Positions 1 through 10,530 of a DNA stretch of 64,000 bases are shown here, one piece after another. The stretch covers positions 3,472,001 to 3,536,000 of the forward strand of contig NZ_JATACI010000002.1 of assembly GCF_037892195.1 (NCBI RefSeq), in the 5' to 3' direction. A model generated the notes under the pieces. That model had not been told where the DNA came from. It did not search any database and worked only from the letters and a program-made list of their open reading frames with translations. A program made the translations under genes and the position numbers. Within the stretch, counting starts at the first letter, position 1. The number at the start of each line of letters is the position of its first letter. Origin of the DNA: Yoonia sp. GPGPB17 (GTDB lineage: Bacteria; Pseudomonadota; Alphaproteobacteria; Rhodobacterales; Rhodobacteraceae).

Positions 1-1
1 T

Positions 2-406
2 TCAGGTGACCGGCTGCGCGATTGGCTGGGCTTGGATGACACCACTTTTTATGATCGCAGCCAGATTGCAATCGTGCCGATGGCGTTCTGTTTCCCCGGC
101 TATGATGCCAAAGGGTCCGATCTGCCGCCGCCAAAGATTTGCGGCGAAACTTGGCACGCCCGGGTGATGGATGTGCTGGGTGATCCGCCTTTGACCGTTC
201 TTGTGGGCGGCTATGCGCATCATTGGCATCTTGGCAATCGGGCGGGTGTGACCGAAACGGTCCGCAATTGGCGCGACCATGCACCGCGTGTCTTTCCCTT
301 GCCTCATCCGTCGTGGCGCAATACCGGGTGGCTTAAGAAAAACCCGTGGTTCACGGCGGATTTGCTGCCACAACTGCGCGCTCAAGTGAAAGACGCTTTA
401 CGATGA
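2..406 (+). CDS. Uracil-DNA glycosylase family protein (5'-truncated by window edge)
   Basis: The C-terminal ~134 residues of a UDG-superfamily protein; the frame is open to the left window edge, so the start lies outside. Visible features are a central PMAFCFPGYD segment and the late motif LPHPSWRN, which matches the HPS loop that inserts into the DNA minor groove in this superfamily. The family removes uracil or related damaged bases in base excision repair; some members of this subgroup have no tested activity. The stop overlaps the next start (ATGA), so it is probably cotranscribed with the SseB-like gene. Family assignment is fairly sure; exact substrate is unknown. Confidence 0.75.
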   Translation, partial: SGDRLRDWLGLDDTTFYDRSQIAIVPMAFCFPGYDAKGSDLPPPKICGETWHARVMDVLGDPPLTVLVGGYAHHWHLGNRAGVTETVRNWRDHAPRVFPLPHPSWRNTGWLKKNPWFTADLLPQLRAQVKDALR

Positions 407-1179
407 CCGACCTTGACCAAGCCCATGCAGCGATGGAAGCGGCACCAGAAGATGATGCGGCCCGTTTGCGGTTTTACGAGCGGCTTGCGGATACAGAACT
501 TTTCCTGCTGCTAGGGGCTGAGGCGGAAGGCGATCAGATCACACCCGAACTCTTTGAAATCGAGGATCAGCAGTTCACCCTCGTTTTTGACCGTGAAGAG
601 CGGCTGTCCCAGTTTGTGGGTCGTGTCGCGCCCTATGCGGGCGTTCCCGGGCGCGCGTTGGTGGAAATGCTGGCCGGGCAGGGGATCGGGCTGGCGTTGA
701 ACCTCGAGGTCGCCCCATCAGCGATGTTGGTTCCGGCCGAGGCCGTTGATTGGCTGGTCGCGACGCTTTCGCACGGCCCGAATGAGACTGAAGCACGTTT
801 GACCGAAGTATCCGCACCGGGTGGTTTGCCCGAGGCCGTTGTGTCCGGGTTGGATCGCAAGCTGGCCATTGCTGCTGGGATGGCGCGGTTCGCCTATCTT
901 GCGGCTGCGACATATGAGGATGGCGCGCGCGGGCATGTTCTGGCTTTCATTGATGCGGTTGAAGGTGCGGAAAAGGCGCTTGCCTCGGCGGCCAGCGAGG
1001 CGCTGACCTTCTCGGGTATCGAGGCTGGCGTTATGGACGTGCTTTTTGTCAGGGCGAGCGACCCGCTGGCCGCGCATTTGGCCAAGGTTGGCCTGCGCTT
1101 CGATCTGCCCGAACCCGCAGCACCGCATGTACCCGGCGCACCGGGAATGGACCCTGGACGCCCGCCGAAACTACGTTAG
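403..1179 (+). CDS. SseB family protein
   Basis: 258 residues, starting at the ATG that overlaps the preceding TGA. The N-terminal half (after an acidic leader) resembles the SseB N-terminal domain: a segment of LFLLLGAEAEGD type, then a FTLVFDREERLSQFV stretch, as in Rhodobacteraceae SseB-like proteins. The C-terminal half is Ala/Leu-rich, without membrane segments or a signal peptide, so it is probably cytosolic. The tail is proline-rich. Biochemical function is not known for this bacterial family. The end overlaps the stop of the leftward dehydrogenase gene by a few bases. Confidence 0.7.
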   Translation: MTDLDQAHAAMEAAPEDDAARLRFYERLADTELFLLLGAEAEGDQITPELFEIEDQQFTLVFDREERLSQFVGRVAPYAGVPGRALVEMLAGQGIGLALNLEVAPSAMLVPAEAVDWLVATLSHGPNETEARLTEVSAPGGLPEAVVSGLDRKLAIAAGMARFAYLAAATYEDGARGHVLAFIDAVEGAEKALASAASEALTFSGIEAGVMDVLFVRASDPLAAHLAKVGLRFDLPEPAAPHVPGAPGMDPGRPPKLR

Positions 1180-2108
1180 TAGCCGCGCCTGCGGTCAACA
1201 ATAAAGCGGAACGGTGCGCCCGCCTCGCCGCGGCTGATGTTTTCGACAATAACGTCTGCCGCCGTTTCTGGCCGGGTTGTTGACGCGATATGCGGGGTCA
1301 CCGTAACTTGCGGGTGCGCCCAGAACGGATCGTCCTGCGGTAAGGGCTCTTGGCGGAACACATCAAGCGTCGCATGTGCAATTTGACCGCTCTCAAGTGC
1401 GGCCAGAAGTGCGGCATCATCAATCAGCGGTCCGCGACCCGGGTTGATGACAAAGCCGCCGCTGGCCATCAGTGATAGTGTTTCCGCATTCAGTATGTTC
1501 ACTGTTTCTTGGGTCTGCGGTAGCAGCAAGATCACAATCTGTGCGTCCGTCAGCGCCTCGTACAGTCCGTCAGTGCCATGCAGGCAACGCATGTTCGGAA
1601 TGTCTTTCGGACTCCGGCTCCACCCGGTCACGGGGAACCCCAACGCGTGCAACGCCTGCCCGCATGCAGCGCCCAAAGCCCCGATACCAAGGATCGTAAC
1701 AGGCCTATCGGCGGCCACTGGCGGAAAACTCTCGTCTCGCCAAATGCCGTCTTGGCCAAAGATATGCGTATCCATGCCAAGATGATGGCGCAATGTATGT
1801 CCTGTAACCCACTCAATCATACCGTTGGTCAAGCTGTCATCGACCAACCGGCAAAGCGGCTGGGTTAGGGTTTCATTGTCGACAATGGCCTCGACCCCAG
1901 CCCATAGGCCCATCACAGCTTTGGTATTGGTGTAGGGGCGAAAATCGGTCACGGGTCCGTTTGGCGCAAAGATGATGTAGTCGACATCCTCTGGCGCGTG
2001 ATCCAATGAAAGGTGTGCAGCAAGACCTACCTTGGCGAAGGCTGCGTTGAGCGGACCTTCATATTCTGCCCACGCGGCAGGTTTTGCGGAAAAGAGAATA
2101 TTCAGCAT
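1176..2108 (-). CDS. Glyoxylate/hydroxypyruvate reductase A-like D-2-hydroxyacid dehydrogenase
   Basis: 310 residues, the usual length of GhrA-type enzymes. It has the NAD(P)-binding glycine motif GIGALGAACG near residue 142, the signature NPGRGPLIDDAALLAAL, and the late DVFRQEPLP and PHIAS segments that carry the catalytic Glu and His of the D-2-hydroxyacid dehydrogenase family. The expected reaction is NAD(P)H-dependent reduction of glyoxylate or hydroxypyruvate in the cytosol. Its ATG overlaps the rodA stop by one base (TGATG), so it is the last gene of the cell-shape operon, probably a passenger rather than a morphology factor. Substrate is inferred from family only. Confidence 0.82.
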   Translation of the reverse strand: MLNILFSAKPAAWAEYEGPLNAAFAKVGLAAHLSLDHAPEDVDYIIFAPNGPVTDFRPYTNTKAVMGLWAGVEAIVDNETLTQPLCRLVDDSLTNGMIEWVTGHTLRHHLGMDTHIFGQDGIWRDESFPPVAADRPVTILGIGALGAACGQALHALGFPVTGWSRSPKDIPNMRCLHGTDGLYEALTDAQIVILLLPQTQETVNILNAETLSLMASGGFVINPGRGPLIDDAALLAALESGQIAHATLDVFRQEPLPQDDPFWAHPQVTVTPHIASTTRPETAADVIVENISRGEAGAPFRFIVDRRRGY

Positions 2109-3247
2109 CAGCGGGGCCTATGGACATGTGCGCTTTGAACCAAACCGAAGGCCACCAGCAGTACCAGCATGGCTGATCCGCCATAGCTGACCAGGGGCAA
2201 CGGGACACCGACAACCGGGGCAAGCCCGGTGACCATGGCCATATTCACGGCAAAGAAAAGAAAGAACGTCATCGCGATACCAAGTGTCAGCAAAGATGCG
2301 AACCTGTCGCGATTGCTCATCGCAGATATGATGCAGAAAACGACGATCAGCAAGTAGAGTGCGAGCAGGGTAGACGCGCCGATAAAGCCGAACTCTTCCG
2401 CCAGCGTCGTAAAGATAAAGTCAGTGTGTTTTTCAGGCAGAAAGTTCAGGCGTGACTGGGTACCTTGCATGAACCCGCGGCCCGTCCATCCGCCCGATCC
2501 CAAAGCAATCTTGGCTTGGGTGATGTGATACCCGGCACCCAGCGGGTCATTGGCGGGATCCAGAAACGTATCAATGCGACGATACTGATAGTCTTTGAGC
2601 AGCTGCCAGGGCGTCCCGCGGCTTTGGAAAACAGCAACGATTGCGGCGATCCCGCCACCAACGACAGTTGCAAAGTAGGCCCAATGCACGCCTGCCAGAA
2701 ACATCACTGACGCGCCACCGATCAGTAGCAACAACGCCGTCCCAAGGTCGGGTTGATTGAGCACCAGCATTGTCGGCGCAAGGATGAACAAAACAGGTAA
2801 AGCCACCCACAGTGGGTGCGATGTTTTCTTGTTGGGCAGCCAGTCATAGTAAGCTGCCAGAAACATCACCAATGTGATCTTGGTCAGCTCAGATGGTTGC
2901 AAACGCATAAAACCGATGTCGATCCAGCGCTGTGCACCCATGCGCACCTCGCCAAAAAATTCGACGCCCAAAAGCAAGAGTAGCGATCCCCCATATGCAA
3001 GAAACGCCATGTTCCGCCAAAACCAGATGGGGACCATTGCGACGATGATCATCAGCACCATGCCAAGCACAAAACGTTCCATCTGCGGTTCGACCCAGGG
3101 GGTCATAGAGCCACCAGCAACAGAATAAAGCATCAAAAAACCGGCAGAGGCTACGGCGATAAGCAGTAAGATAATTGGCCAATGCAGGTGCAGTACCTTG
3201 CGTAATCCGGTCGGCACATACTTCGTATTATACTCAAGATAGCTCAT
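2108..3247 (-). CDS. rodA: Rod shape-determining protein RodA (SEDS glycosyltransferase)
   Basis: 379 residues, typical RodA length, with about ten hydrophobic segments. SEDS hallmarks are visible: QPDLGTALLLLIGG mid-protein (the conserved Asp region), KHTDFIFTTLAEEFGF, and the late GVPLPLVSYGGSAML. It is the inner-membrane peptidoglycan polymerase of the elongasome and works with the transpeptidase PBP2 (mrdA), whose gene lies directly upstream and overlaps by 4 bp (ATGA). It sits in the expected order mreB-mreC-mreD-mrdA-rodA. Confidence 0.95.
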   Translation of the reverse strand: MSYLEYNTKYVPTGLRKVLHLHWPIILLLIAVASAGFLMLYSVAGGSMTPWVEPQMERFVLGMVLMIIVAMVPIWFWRNMAFLAYGGSLLLLLGVEFFGEVRMGAQRWIDIGFMRLQPSELTKITLVMFLAAYYDWLPNKKTSHPLWVALPVLFILAPTMLVLNQPDLGTALLLLIGGASVMFLAGVHWAYFATVVGGGIAAIVAVFQSRGTPWQLLKDYQYRRIDTFLDPANDPLGAGYHITQAKIALGSGGWTGRGFMQGTQSRLNFLPEKHTDFIFTTLAEEFGFIGASTLLALYLLIVVFCIISAMSNRDRFASLLTLGIAMTFFLFFAVNMAMVTGLAPVVGVPLPLVSYGGSAMLVLLVAFGLVQSAHVHRPR

Positions 3248-5186
3248 GCGCGGCTGCGCCCCTTGGCACCGGGCGGCACACGCGCGGCGATGCGGCGTTG
3301 CTGTTCGGTGATCTTGTCGCGGACGCCAGCTGGATAAGCTTCGAGTGGAGGTGGGCCGCCATATTGGGCTTGCAGGATGATATCGCGTGCGATGGGTGCC
3401 GCCGCCCGTGATCCGCCGCCGCCATGTTCGACCACAACAGAAACCGCATAGCGCGGGTTGTCATAAGGTGCGTAACCCACAAACAGTGCGTGATCCCGGC
3501 GTTCCCAAGGCAGGTCTTCGTTTTTTGTCACACCGGCGGCGCGCTCTTCGGGGGTAATGCGGCGCACCTGGCTGGTTCCCGTTTTCCCGGCCATCTTGTG
3601 GGCATCATCTATGATCCGCGATCCATAGGCGGTGCCACGACGATGGTTGCAGACATCCTCCATCGAGGCGCGAATGCGGCGCAGGGTGTTTTCATTGATC
3701 CCCAGACTTTCGCCCAGACCTGTCGGTTGCTCGACGCCGTCGATTAACCGGATCAGACGCGGAGTCACGGTGCGGCCTGTTGCAATCCGCGCGGTCATAA
3801 CGGCCAGTTGCAGAGGCGAGGTCAGCACATAGCCCTGCCCGATCGAGGCGTTGACCGTATCACCAATACGCCACTCCTCACCCCGTACACGGGCCTTCCA
3901 TTCCTTGTCTGGCGCTAACCCTTCAGCGACGGCTGATAGCGGCAGATCATGACGCACCCCCAACCCCAGTTTGCGTGCCATCTCGGCCATCTTGTCGATG
4001 CCAACACGCTGGGCGATCTCATAATAGTAGCAATCGCAGCTTTGCTTGAGGCTCTCATGCAGGTCCATGTTGCCATGCCCGCCCCGTTTCCAGCAGTGGA
4101 AGCGGATGTTGAAGACATCCGTGAAGCCGGGGCAATACACTGTCTCATCCGGGGTCACGAGTCCGGCCTCCATCGCGGCCATGACCGTGACCATCTTGAA
4201 AGTTGATCCGGGGGGATATGTCCCTTGCACAGCCTTTGCCGCCAGCGGGCGGTATTTGTCTTCGTTCAACGCGGTCCAATCCGGTACAGATATCCCGCGT
4301 ACAAAGAGATTGGGGTCAAATGCCGGGGCAGAGGCGATGGCGCGCAGATCGCCGTTCTCAAGATCAATAACAACCGCACCAGCGGATTCGCCATCCAGTC
4401 GGGCCTGCACATAGCTTTGCAGACGACTATCCAGCGTTAGCTGAATGTCCTTGCCAGGATCACCTTCCTGCCGGTCCAATTCACGCATGATCCGACCGGC
4501 GGCGTTTACCTCGATGCGGCGGGTACCAGCGCTGCCTCGCAAGGTCCGCTCAAGCTTGTTTTCTGCACCGGTCTTGCCGATCTGGAACTTGGGGATTTGC
4601 AGCAATGGGTCGGGGTCATCAATGCGGCCGAGGTCATAGTCACTGACCGGGCCGACGTATCCAACGACATGAGCCAGATCGGCACCCCAGGGGTAGACGC
4701 GGCTCAGCCCCACCTCAGCCTGAATGCCGGGCAGGGCAGGGGTGTTAAGGTTGATCTCGGCAACGTCCTCCCAAGACAGGCGGTCTGCGATGGTGACAGG
4801 CACAAAAGGCGACCGTCGCTGCATTTCCTCCATGGCGCGCGACAGATCGCTGGGGTCAATGTCGACAATCTCGGTCAGCTTGGCGAGGACCTCCCCAACG
4901 TCGCTTAGGCGTCTTCACGTACCATGACGACGCGATAGTTCTGTTCGTTGTCCGCAATTGCGATGCCGTTGCGGTCAAAAATGAGCCCGCGCGCCGGGGG
5001 CAACAGGCGGATGTTGATCCGGTTTTCTTCGGCAAGCAGGCGGAACTGATCGGCCTGCTCGACCTGCATGGATTGCAGGCGCCACCCCAGCGCACCGATG
5101 ACACCAAGTTGGGCACCGCCCATAACCAAAGCACGGCGGCTGATCGTGCGTGCGCTTGCAATGATATCCTTTGGGGGCCGCTTCAC
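3244..5186 (-). pseudogene. mrdA: Penicillin-binding protein 2 (mrdA) interrupted by a frameshift
   Basis: Two adjacent reading frames together give a full PBP2 of ~645 residues. The first 93 residues (start 5186) hold the N-terminal membrane anchor and end at a TAA (4905-4907) just after VREDA. The rest continues in the other frame from about 4904 (DVGEVLAKL...) to 3244. The second part has the dimerisation domain, the catalytic SxxK in PPGSTFKMV, the SxN-region KQSCDCYYY and the KTG motif GKTGTSQ. PBP2 crosslinks lateral-wall peptidoglycan with RodA. The break equals one missing base or two extra bases; removing five bases (TAAGC) also restores the frame. Because the rest of the gene and its operon are intact, a sequence error is more likely than true loss. 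Confidence 0.85.
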
Positions 5187-5722
5187 AGGATTTGCCCTTT
5201 ACTGCCGATCTCTCCGGGTGATGTGCGCGATACGCCAAAGATGAAATGGGCGACAAGCAATACGACGGGGTAAACAAGGATTGTCGCAATCATCTCGATC
5301 AATGTCAGTGCCAAAGGCGCTTGTGGCGACATGACGACGGCCAGCACAAGACGATTGATGACCGTAATGGAGAGTATCCCAAATGCAACCGTGCCCCATT
5401 CCACCAGCAAAGGCATATTGCGAAATTCGCGATGTCGGCGGCGCAAGATTTCACTCAGGATTACAACCAGTGCCGCCCACAGACCCGGGGGACGCATGAA
5501 CAAGAAGTCCGTCATGAGAAACAGCAGCGCGATCACAGCCACAGGAACATATGTTGGTTTGCGCACGACCCATACCAAGGTCGCCGCTAACAGCAAGTCA
5601 GGAAAAGCCCAAAGTGAGGGGCGCATGTCCAGTGGCACAAGATCAATGACGATCAGCATGAATGCTAACGCCAGAAAAACGCCGCCTTGCATCCAAGTTT
5701 TCCGGTCCATCCGCTCAGCCAT
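5183..5722 (-). CDS. mreD: Rod shape-determining protein MreD
   Basis: 179 residues with about five to six hydrophobic segments (LALAFMLIVIDLVPLD, VAVIALLFLMTDFLF, WAALVVILSEIL and others), as expected for the small inner-membrane elongasome subunit MreD. The sequence is poorly conserved in this family, so the call leans on length, hydrophobicity and position between mreC (8-bp overlap) and mrdA (4-bp overlap). Confidence 0.88.
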   Translation of the reverse strand: MAERMDRKTWMQGGVFLALAFMLIVIDLVPLDMRPSLWAFPDLLLAATLVWVVRKPTYVPVAVIALLFLMTDFLFMRPPGLWAALVVILSEILRRRHREFRNMPLLVEWGTVAFGILSITVINRLVLAVVMSPQAPLALTLIEMIATILVYPVVLLVAHFIFGVSRTSPGEIGSKGQIL

Positions 5723-6638
5723 CAGTTAGCTCCAAAGCGCGGACCGAGGTTGGATTGATCCCGGCGGGGCCAAAGAACTCTGCCTCGGGTGTCAGCAGGT
5801 TGTTGGGATCTGCGATGTCTTCATGAGGTTGCGAACGCAGAACGCGCAAGAACTCGAGCCGCTGATAGTCGGCTGCTAAACGCACCCGAAGTCGATCGTC
5901 GGTGTCCAACGCGACCTGCCCGACCAACAGATCTGCCGGAAACACGCCACCGTCGCCAGATGACACAACCCGGTCGCCCGGTCGCACAAGCGCTGTATCT
6001 TCAAGAAATTCCAGCGGCGGGTTGAGTGAGTTATCGCCCGCCAGAATGGCCTTCTGCCCTGACGGTTGGATTGTGACCGGTATGCGGCTGGATGTGTCGG
6101 TCAGTAGCATGACGCGGCTGGTATTCTGGCCCACGCCCGCGACACGCCCTACCAGACCGATGGCATCCATCGTCGGCCAACCGTCGATGATGCCGTCGCG
6201 TGCGCCGACATTGATCAAGACAGACTGACGGAATGGTGACCCGCTGTCGGTCACGACAACGCCCGTTACAACGGTGAGTTGGGGATCAAGGCTCACGTTG
6301 TTGAGGTCAAGCAGTTTTGCGTTCTCCTGCTCCAATTGCAGGGCGGCTTCTTTCCAGGCCTTCATCTGCTGCAACTCGCGGCGCAAATCTTGGTTCTGCG
6401 CGCGCAATTGTTGGTAGCTTTGAAAGTCACTGATCAGATTTGCCGCCCCGGTGATCGGTGCCATCGCCCAATCAAAGGAGGGGACGACGGCATCAACCGC
6501 CGCTGCCCGCAATCGCTCGACACGCGGGCTGTCGATGCGCCAAACCAGAAACAAACCCAACAGTGCCAATACCAAAACCCCGACCAGCAATCTGCGGATC
6601 GGGCCGACGAAATCTTCGCTGTTCTTGTCACGTGCCAA
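5715..6638 (-). CDS. mreC: Rod shape-determining protein MreC
   Basis: 307 residues. One membrane anchor lies near residues 15-33 (LLVGVLVLALLGLFLVW), followed by a Gln/Glu-rich coiled coil around residues 70-110, then the periplasmic beta domains with GARDGIIDGWPTM, VGRVAGVG, DTSSRIPV and the late GDGGVFPADLLVG. MreC links cytoplasmic MreB to periplasmic PBP2. The gene follows mreB after 25 bp and overlaps mreD. Confidence 0.93.
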   Translation of the reverse strand: MARDKNSEDFVGPIRRLLVGVLVLALLGLFLVWRIDSPRVERLRAAAVDAVVPSFDWAMAPITGAANLISDFQSYQQLRAQNQDLRRELQQMKAWKEAALQLEQENAKLLDLNNVSLDPQLTVVTGVVVTDSGSPFRQSVLINVGARDGIIDGWPTMDAIGLVGRVAGVGQNTSRVMLLTDTSSRIPVTIQPSGQKAILAGDNSLNPPLEFLEDTALVRPGDRVVSSGDGGVFPADLLVGQVALDTDDRLRVRLAADYQRLEFLRVLRSQPHEDIADPNNLLTPEAEFFGPAGINPTSVRALELTDG

Positions 6639-6663
6639 GGGCGGATGTTCCCTCGCGTTGGTA

Positions 6664-8009
<1,346 letters not shown>

Positions 8010-9569
8010 TTAGGTGTCCTTGTAGCTGACACCTTTGACATCATAGCCGGGCTCGGATTGTTCACGGCGCACCAGCAGGCGGTTCAGCGCGTTGATGTAT
8101 GCCTTGGCGCTCGCCACAACCGTGTCGGTGTCGGCGGATTGGCCGGTTGCGATACGCCCGTCTTCTTCCATCCGGACGGAAACGGTCGCTTGCGCATCGG
8201 TCCCCTCGGTCACCGCACTCACCTGATAGAGTTGCAGGCGTGCGCCATGAGGGAAGAGGGCTTTGACCGCATTGAAAGTGGCATCTACAGGCCCGTCACC
8301 CGTGGCCGATGTTTCAACATCGGCGCCGTCAACCTCCATCACCATGTCGGCCTTTTGCGGACCATCCGTGCCACAAACCACGCGCAGGGATTTCAATCTC
8401 AGACGGTCGTCCTCGGCGTTATTTTGCGTGACCAAGGCCATTAGGTCGTCATCAAAAACTTCTTTTTTGCGGTCGGCCAGATCTTTGAACCGGACGAAGA
8501 CATCGTTCAACTGATTGTCCGCCAGATCAAAACCCAGCTCGTTCAGCTTGGCGCGCAACGCGGCCCTGCCAGAGTGTTTGCCCAAGGGCAGGGAGGTTCC
8601 TGACAGACCCACATCCTCGGGCTTCATCACCTCAAAAGTTTCGCGGTTCTTCAGCATCCCATCCTGGTGGATGCCGCTTTCGTGTGCGAAGGCGTTCTTG
8701 CCAACGATGGCTTTGTTGAACTGCACGGCAAAGCCAGAAACCGTCGCGACCCGGCGCGAGATATTCATGATCTTGCGCGTGTCGATTTTGGTGGTGTAAG
8801 GCATGATATCGCGGCGCACCTTCAGCGCCATGACGACCTCTTCCAGTGCGGTATTCCCGGCCCGTTCGCCCAGCCCGTTGATCGTACACTCGATCTGACG
8901 CGCACCCCCTTCGACGGCGGCCAGCGAGTTTGCGGTCGCCATGCCAAGGTCATTGTGGCAGTGGGTCGCAAAGATCACCTCATCCGCACCAGGCACAGTC
9001 GCAATCAGATTGCGGATCAGATCGGCACTTTCAACCGGGGCGGTATACCCCACCGTATCCGGAATATTAATCGTCGTCGCACCCGCTTTGATCGCGATTT
9101 CAACAACACGACACAGGTAATCCCACTCGGTCCGCGTCGCGTCCATCGGCGACCATTGGACATTGTCGCAGAGGTTGCGGGCGTGGGTCACGGTGTCGTG
9201 GATCCGCTCGGCCATTTCGTCCATGTTCAGGTTCGGGATGGCCCGGTGCAGAGGCGAGGTGCCGATGAAGGTATGGATGCGTGGTGACTTGGCGTGCTTT
9301 ACAGCTTCCCAGCAGCGGTCGATGTCTTTGTAGTTGGCGCGGGAGAGACCACATATGGTGGCTGACTGTGCCAGCTTGGCAATCTCGCTGACCGCTTGAA
9401 AATCACCTTCAGAGGCGATGGGAAACCCCGCTTCGATGATGTCGACGCCCATGTCGTCCAGCATCTCGGCGATTTCCAGTTTCTCGTTGTGGGTCATGGT
9501 CGCGCCGGGCGACTGCTCGCCATCGCGCAGGGTGGTGTCGAATATCAACACTTCGTTCGATCTGGTCAT
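8010..9569 (-). CDS. leuA: 2-isopropylmalate synthase
   Basis: 519 residues. The N-terminal DRE-TIM domain starts with FDTTLRDGEQSPGATM, and the metal-binding THCHNDLGMATANSL segment is present around residue 200. The C-terminal half carries the LeuA allosteric (leucine-binding) domain, followed by VVASAKAYINALNRLL. It condenses acetyl-CoA with 2-oxoisovalerate, the first step of leucine synthesis. The gene stands alone, and a leucine-rich leader ORF and hairpin upstream indicate attenuation by leucyl-tRNA supply. Confidence 0.96.
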   Translation of the reverse strand: MTRSNEVLIFDTTLRDGEQSPGATMTHNEKLEIAEMLDDMGVDIIEAGFPIASEGDFQAVSEIAKLAQSATICGLSRANYKDIDRCWEAVKHAKSPRIHTFIGTSPLHRAIPNLNMDEMAERIHDTVTHARNLCDNVQWSPMDATRTEWDYLCRVVEIAIKAGATTINIPDTVGYTAPVESADLIRNLIATVPGADEVIFATHCHNDLGMATANSLAAVEGGARQIECTINGLGERAGNTALEEVVMALKVRRDIMPYTTKIDTRKIMNISRRVATVSGFAVQFNKAIVGKNAFAHESGIHQDGMLKNRETFEVMKPEDVGLSGTSLPLGKHSGRAALRAKLNELGFDLADNQLNDVFVRFKDLADRKKEVFDDDLMALVTQNNAEDDRLRLKSLRVVCGTDGPQKADMVMEVDGADVETSATGDGPVDATFNAVKALFPHGARLQLYQVSAVTEGTDAQATVSVRMEEDGRIATGQSADTDTVVASAKAYINALNRLLVRREQSEPGYDVKGVSYKDT

Positions 9570-9612
9570 TCTTGTATTCCTTTGGTCCTTAGCTTGTCAT
9601 GGCGCGTTTCAC

Positions 9613-9648
9613 CCTCTGAGCGGTCGCGCCGACAGGCACGCTCAGAGG
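9613..9648 (-). promoter_or_regulatory. leu attenuator hairpin upstream of leuA
   Basis: Perfect 10-bp arms CCTCTGAGCG (9613-9622) and CGCTCAGAGG (9639-9648) separated by 16 nt. The leader-peptide stop codon sits inside the promoter-proximal arm, so a ribosome finishing the peptide or stalling on its Leu codons would occupy different parts of the structure. No run of T follows closely on the leuA side, so the hairpin may be a Rho-assisted terminator or one of two competing structures rather than a textbook terminator. Confidence 0.7.
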
Positions 9649-9722
9649 CAGCTAAGGAGTAGGATGTCGCGCGAAAGCAGCCCCTTGGAGGCTGTCGAAG
9701 TCGTATGTGCGCACATCATCAT
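9642..9722 (-). CDS. Leucine leader peptide (attenuator ORF)
   Basis: A 26-codon ORF starting with three consecutive ATG codons and ending SRDILLLSCL-stop, with six leucines overall. The Leu block uses CTA, CTC and CTT, plus a last CTC, just before the attenuator hairpin. It ends 72 bp before the leuA start. A TATAGT hexamer lies about 7 nt upstream of the first ATG, so the transcript may begin at or next to the start codon (leaderless), as is known for trpL in Sinorhizobium meliloti. Inference from sequence only; too short for gene callers. Confidence 0.72.
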   Translation of the reverse strand: MMMCAHTTSTASKGLLSRDILLLSCL

Positions 9723-9867
9723 GAGCCGCACTATAGCGCTCACGAAGTTGTTGAAAAGGTGTAATGCGTGCCGCTACAGAGTTTTTTGGCCAGGACAAAT
9801 GCGCGTGCCAGCCACCTTGTCTGGGACAATGGAGGCCCTACCTGTCAGCCATTCACAGGAGACATTC

Positions 9868-10530
9868 ATGCGAGCATTGGTGATTGGGGCAAGCGGCGGC
9901 ATCGGGTCGGCTGTGACACAGCGATTGAGCAAGGACCGGTGGGAGGTCGTGCCACTGTCGCGGTCCGTGGACGGGTTTGACGTGGCGAATCCGGCATCTG
10001 TTGAACGCTGTATGTCACACCAGATTGGCAGCTTTGATTTGATCTTTGTCGCGGTGGGGATCTTGGCACCGCTCTGGGGAACACCTGAAAAAGCACTTTC
10101 CGCAATCAAGCCCGAAGATATGACGCGGGTGTTTGCTGTGAACACGATTGGTCCCGCCCTGATCCTGCAGCATGTGGCCCGTCTTTTGCCGAAAGACAAA
10201 CGCGGTGTAGTGGCGACCCTGTCAGCCCGCGTCGGATCCATTGGGGATAACAAAATCGGCGGCTGGCATTCTTATCGCGCGTCTAAAGCCGCGCTGAACC
10301 AGATTGTCCGTGGCGCCGCGATTGAGTTGGGCCGGTCGCATAAACAGTCAATCTGTGTGTCAATGCATCCCGGTACGGTCGAAACGCCCTTCACGCAAAA
10401 CTATGCCGGGCGTCACAAGACTGTTCCTGCAGATGAGGCAGCGGCGAACATGCTGGGCGTTATAGCCAAGCTAAAGCCCGAGCAGACCGGCGGGTTCTAT
10501 GACTATGCCGGGCAAGAGATTGTCTGGTGA
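9868..10530 (+). CDS. SDR family oxidoreductase (C-factor-like)
   Basis: 220 residues from the ATG at 9868, chosen for its AGGAGA ribosome site 5 nt upstream and because the protein then begins with the Rossmann motif VIGASGGIGSAV. The YxxxK motif is present as SYRASKAALNQI, and a late MHPGTVETPF loop follows. It resembles the short NAD(P)-binding proteins related to CsgA (C-factor). It overlaps the photolyase gene by 4 bp, so the two are translationally coupled; a link to light or oxidative stress is inferred from this pairing only. Confidence 0.8.
   Translation: MRALVIGASGGIGSAVTQRLSKDRWEVVPLSRSVDGFDVANPASVERCMSHQIGSFDLIFVAVGILAPLWGTPEKALSAIKPEDMTRVFAVNTIGPALILQHVARLLPKDKRGVVATLSARVGSIGDNKIGGWHSYRASKAALNQIVRGAAIELGRSHKQSICVSMHPGTVETPFTQNYAGRHKTVPADEAAANMLGVIAKLKPEQTGGFYDYAGQEIVW

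Noticed and set aside
4899..4912. Programmed frameshift in mrdA
   Set aside because: No slippery heptamer precedes the break, no stimulator structure is evident, and PBP2 is not known to use frameshifting.
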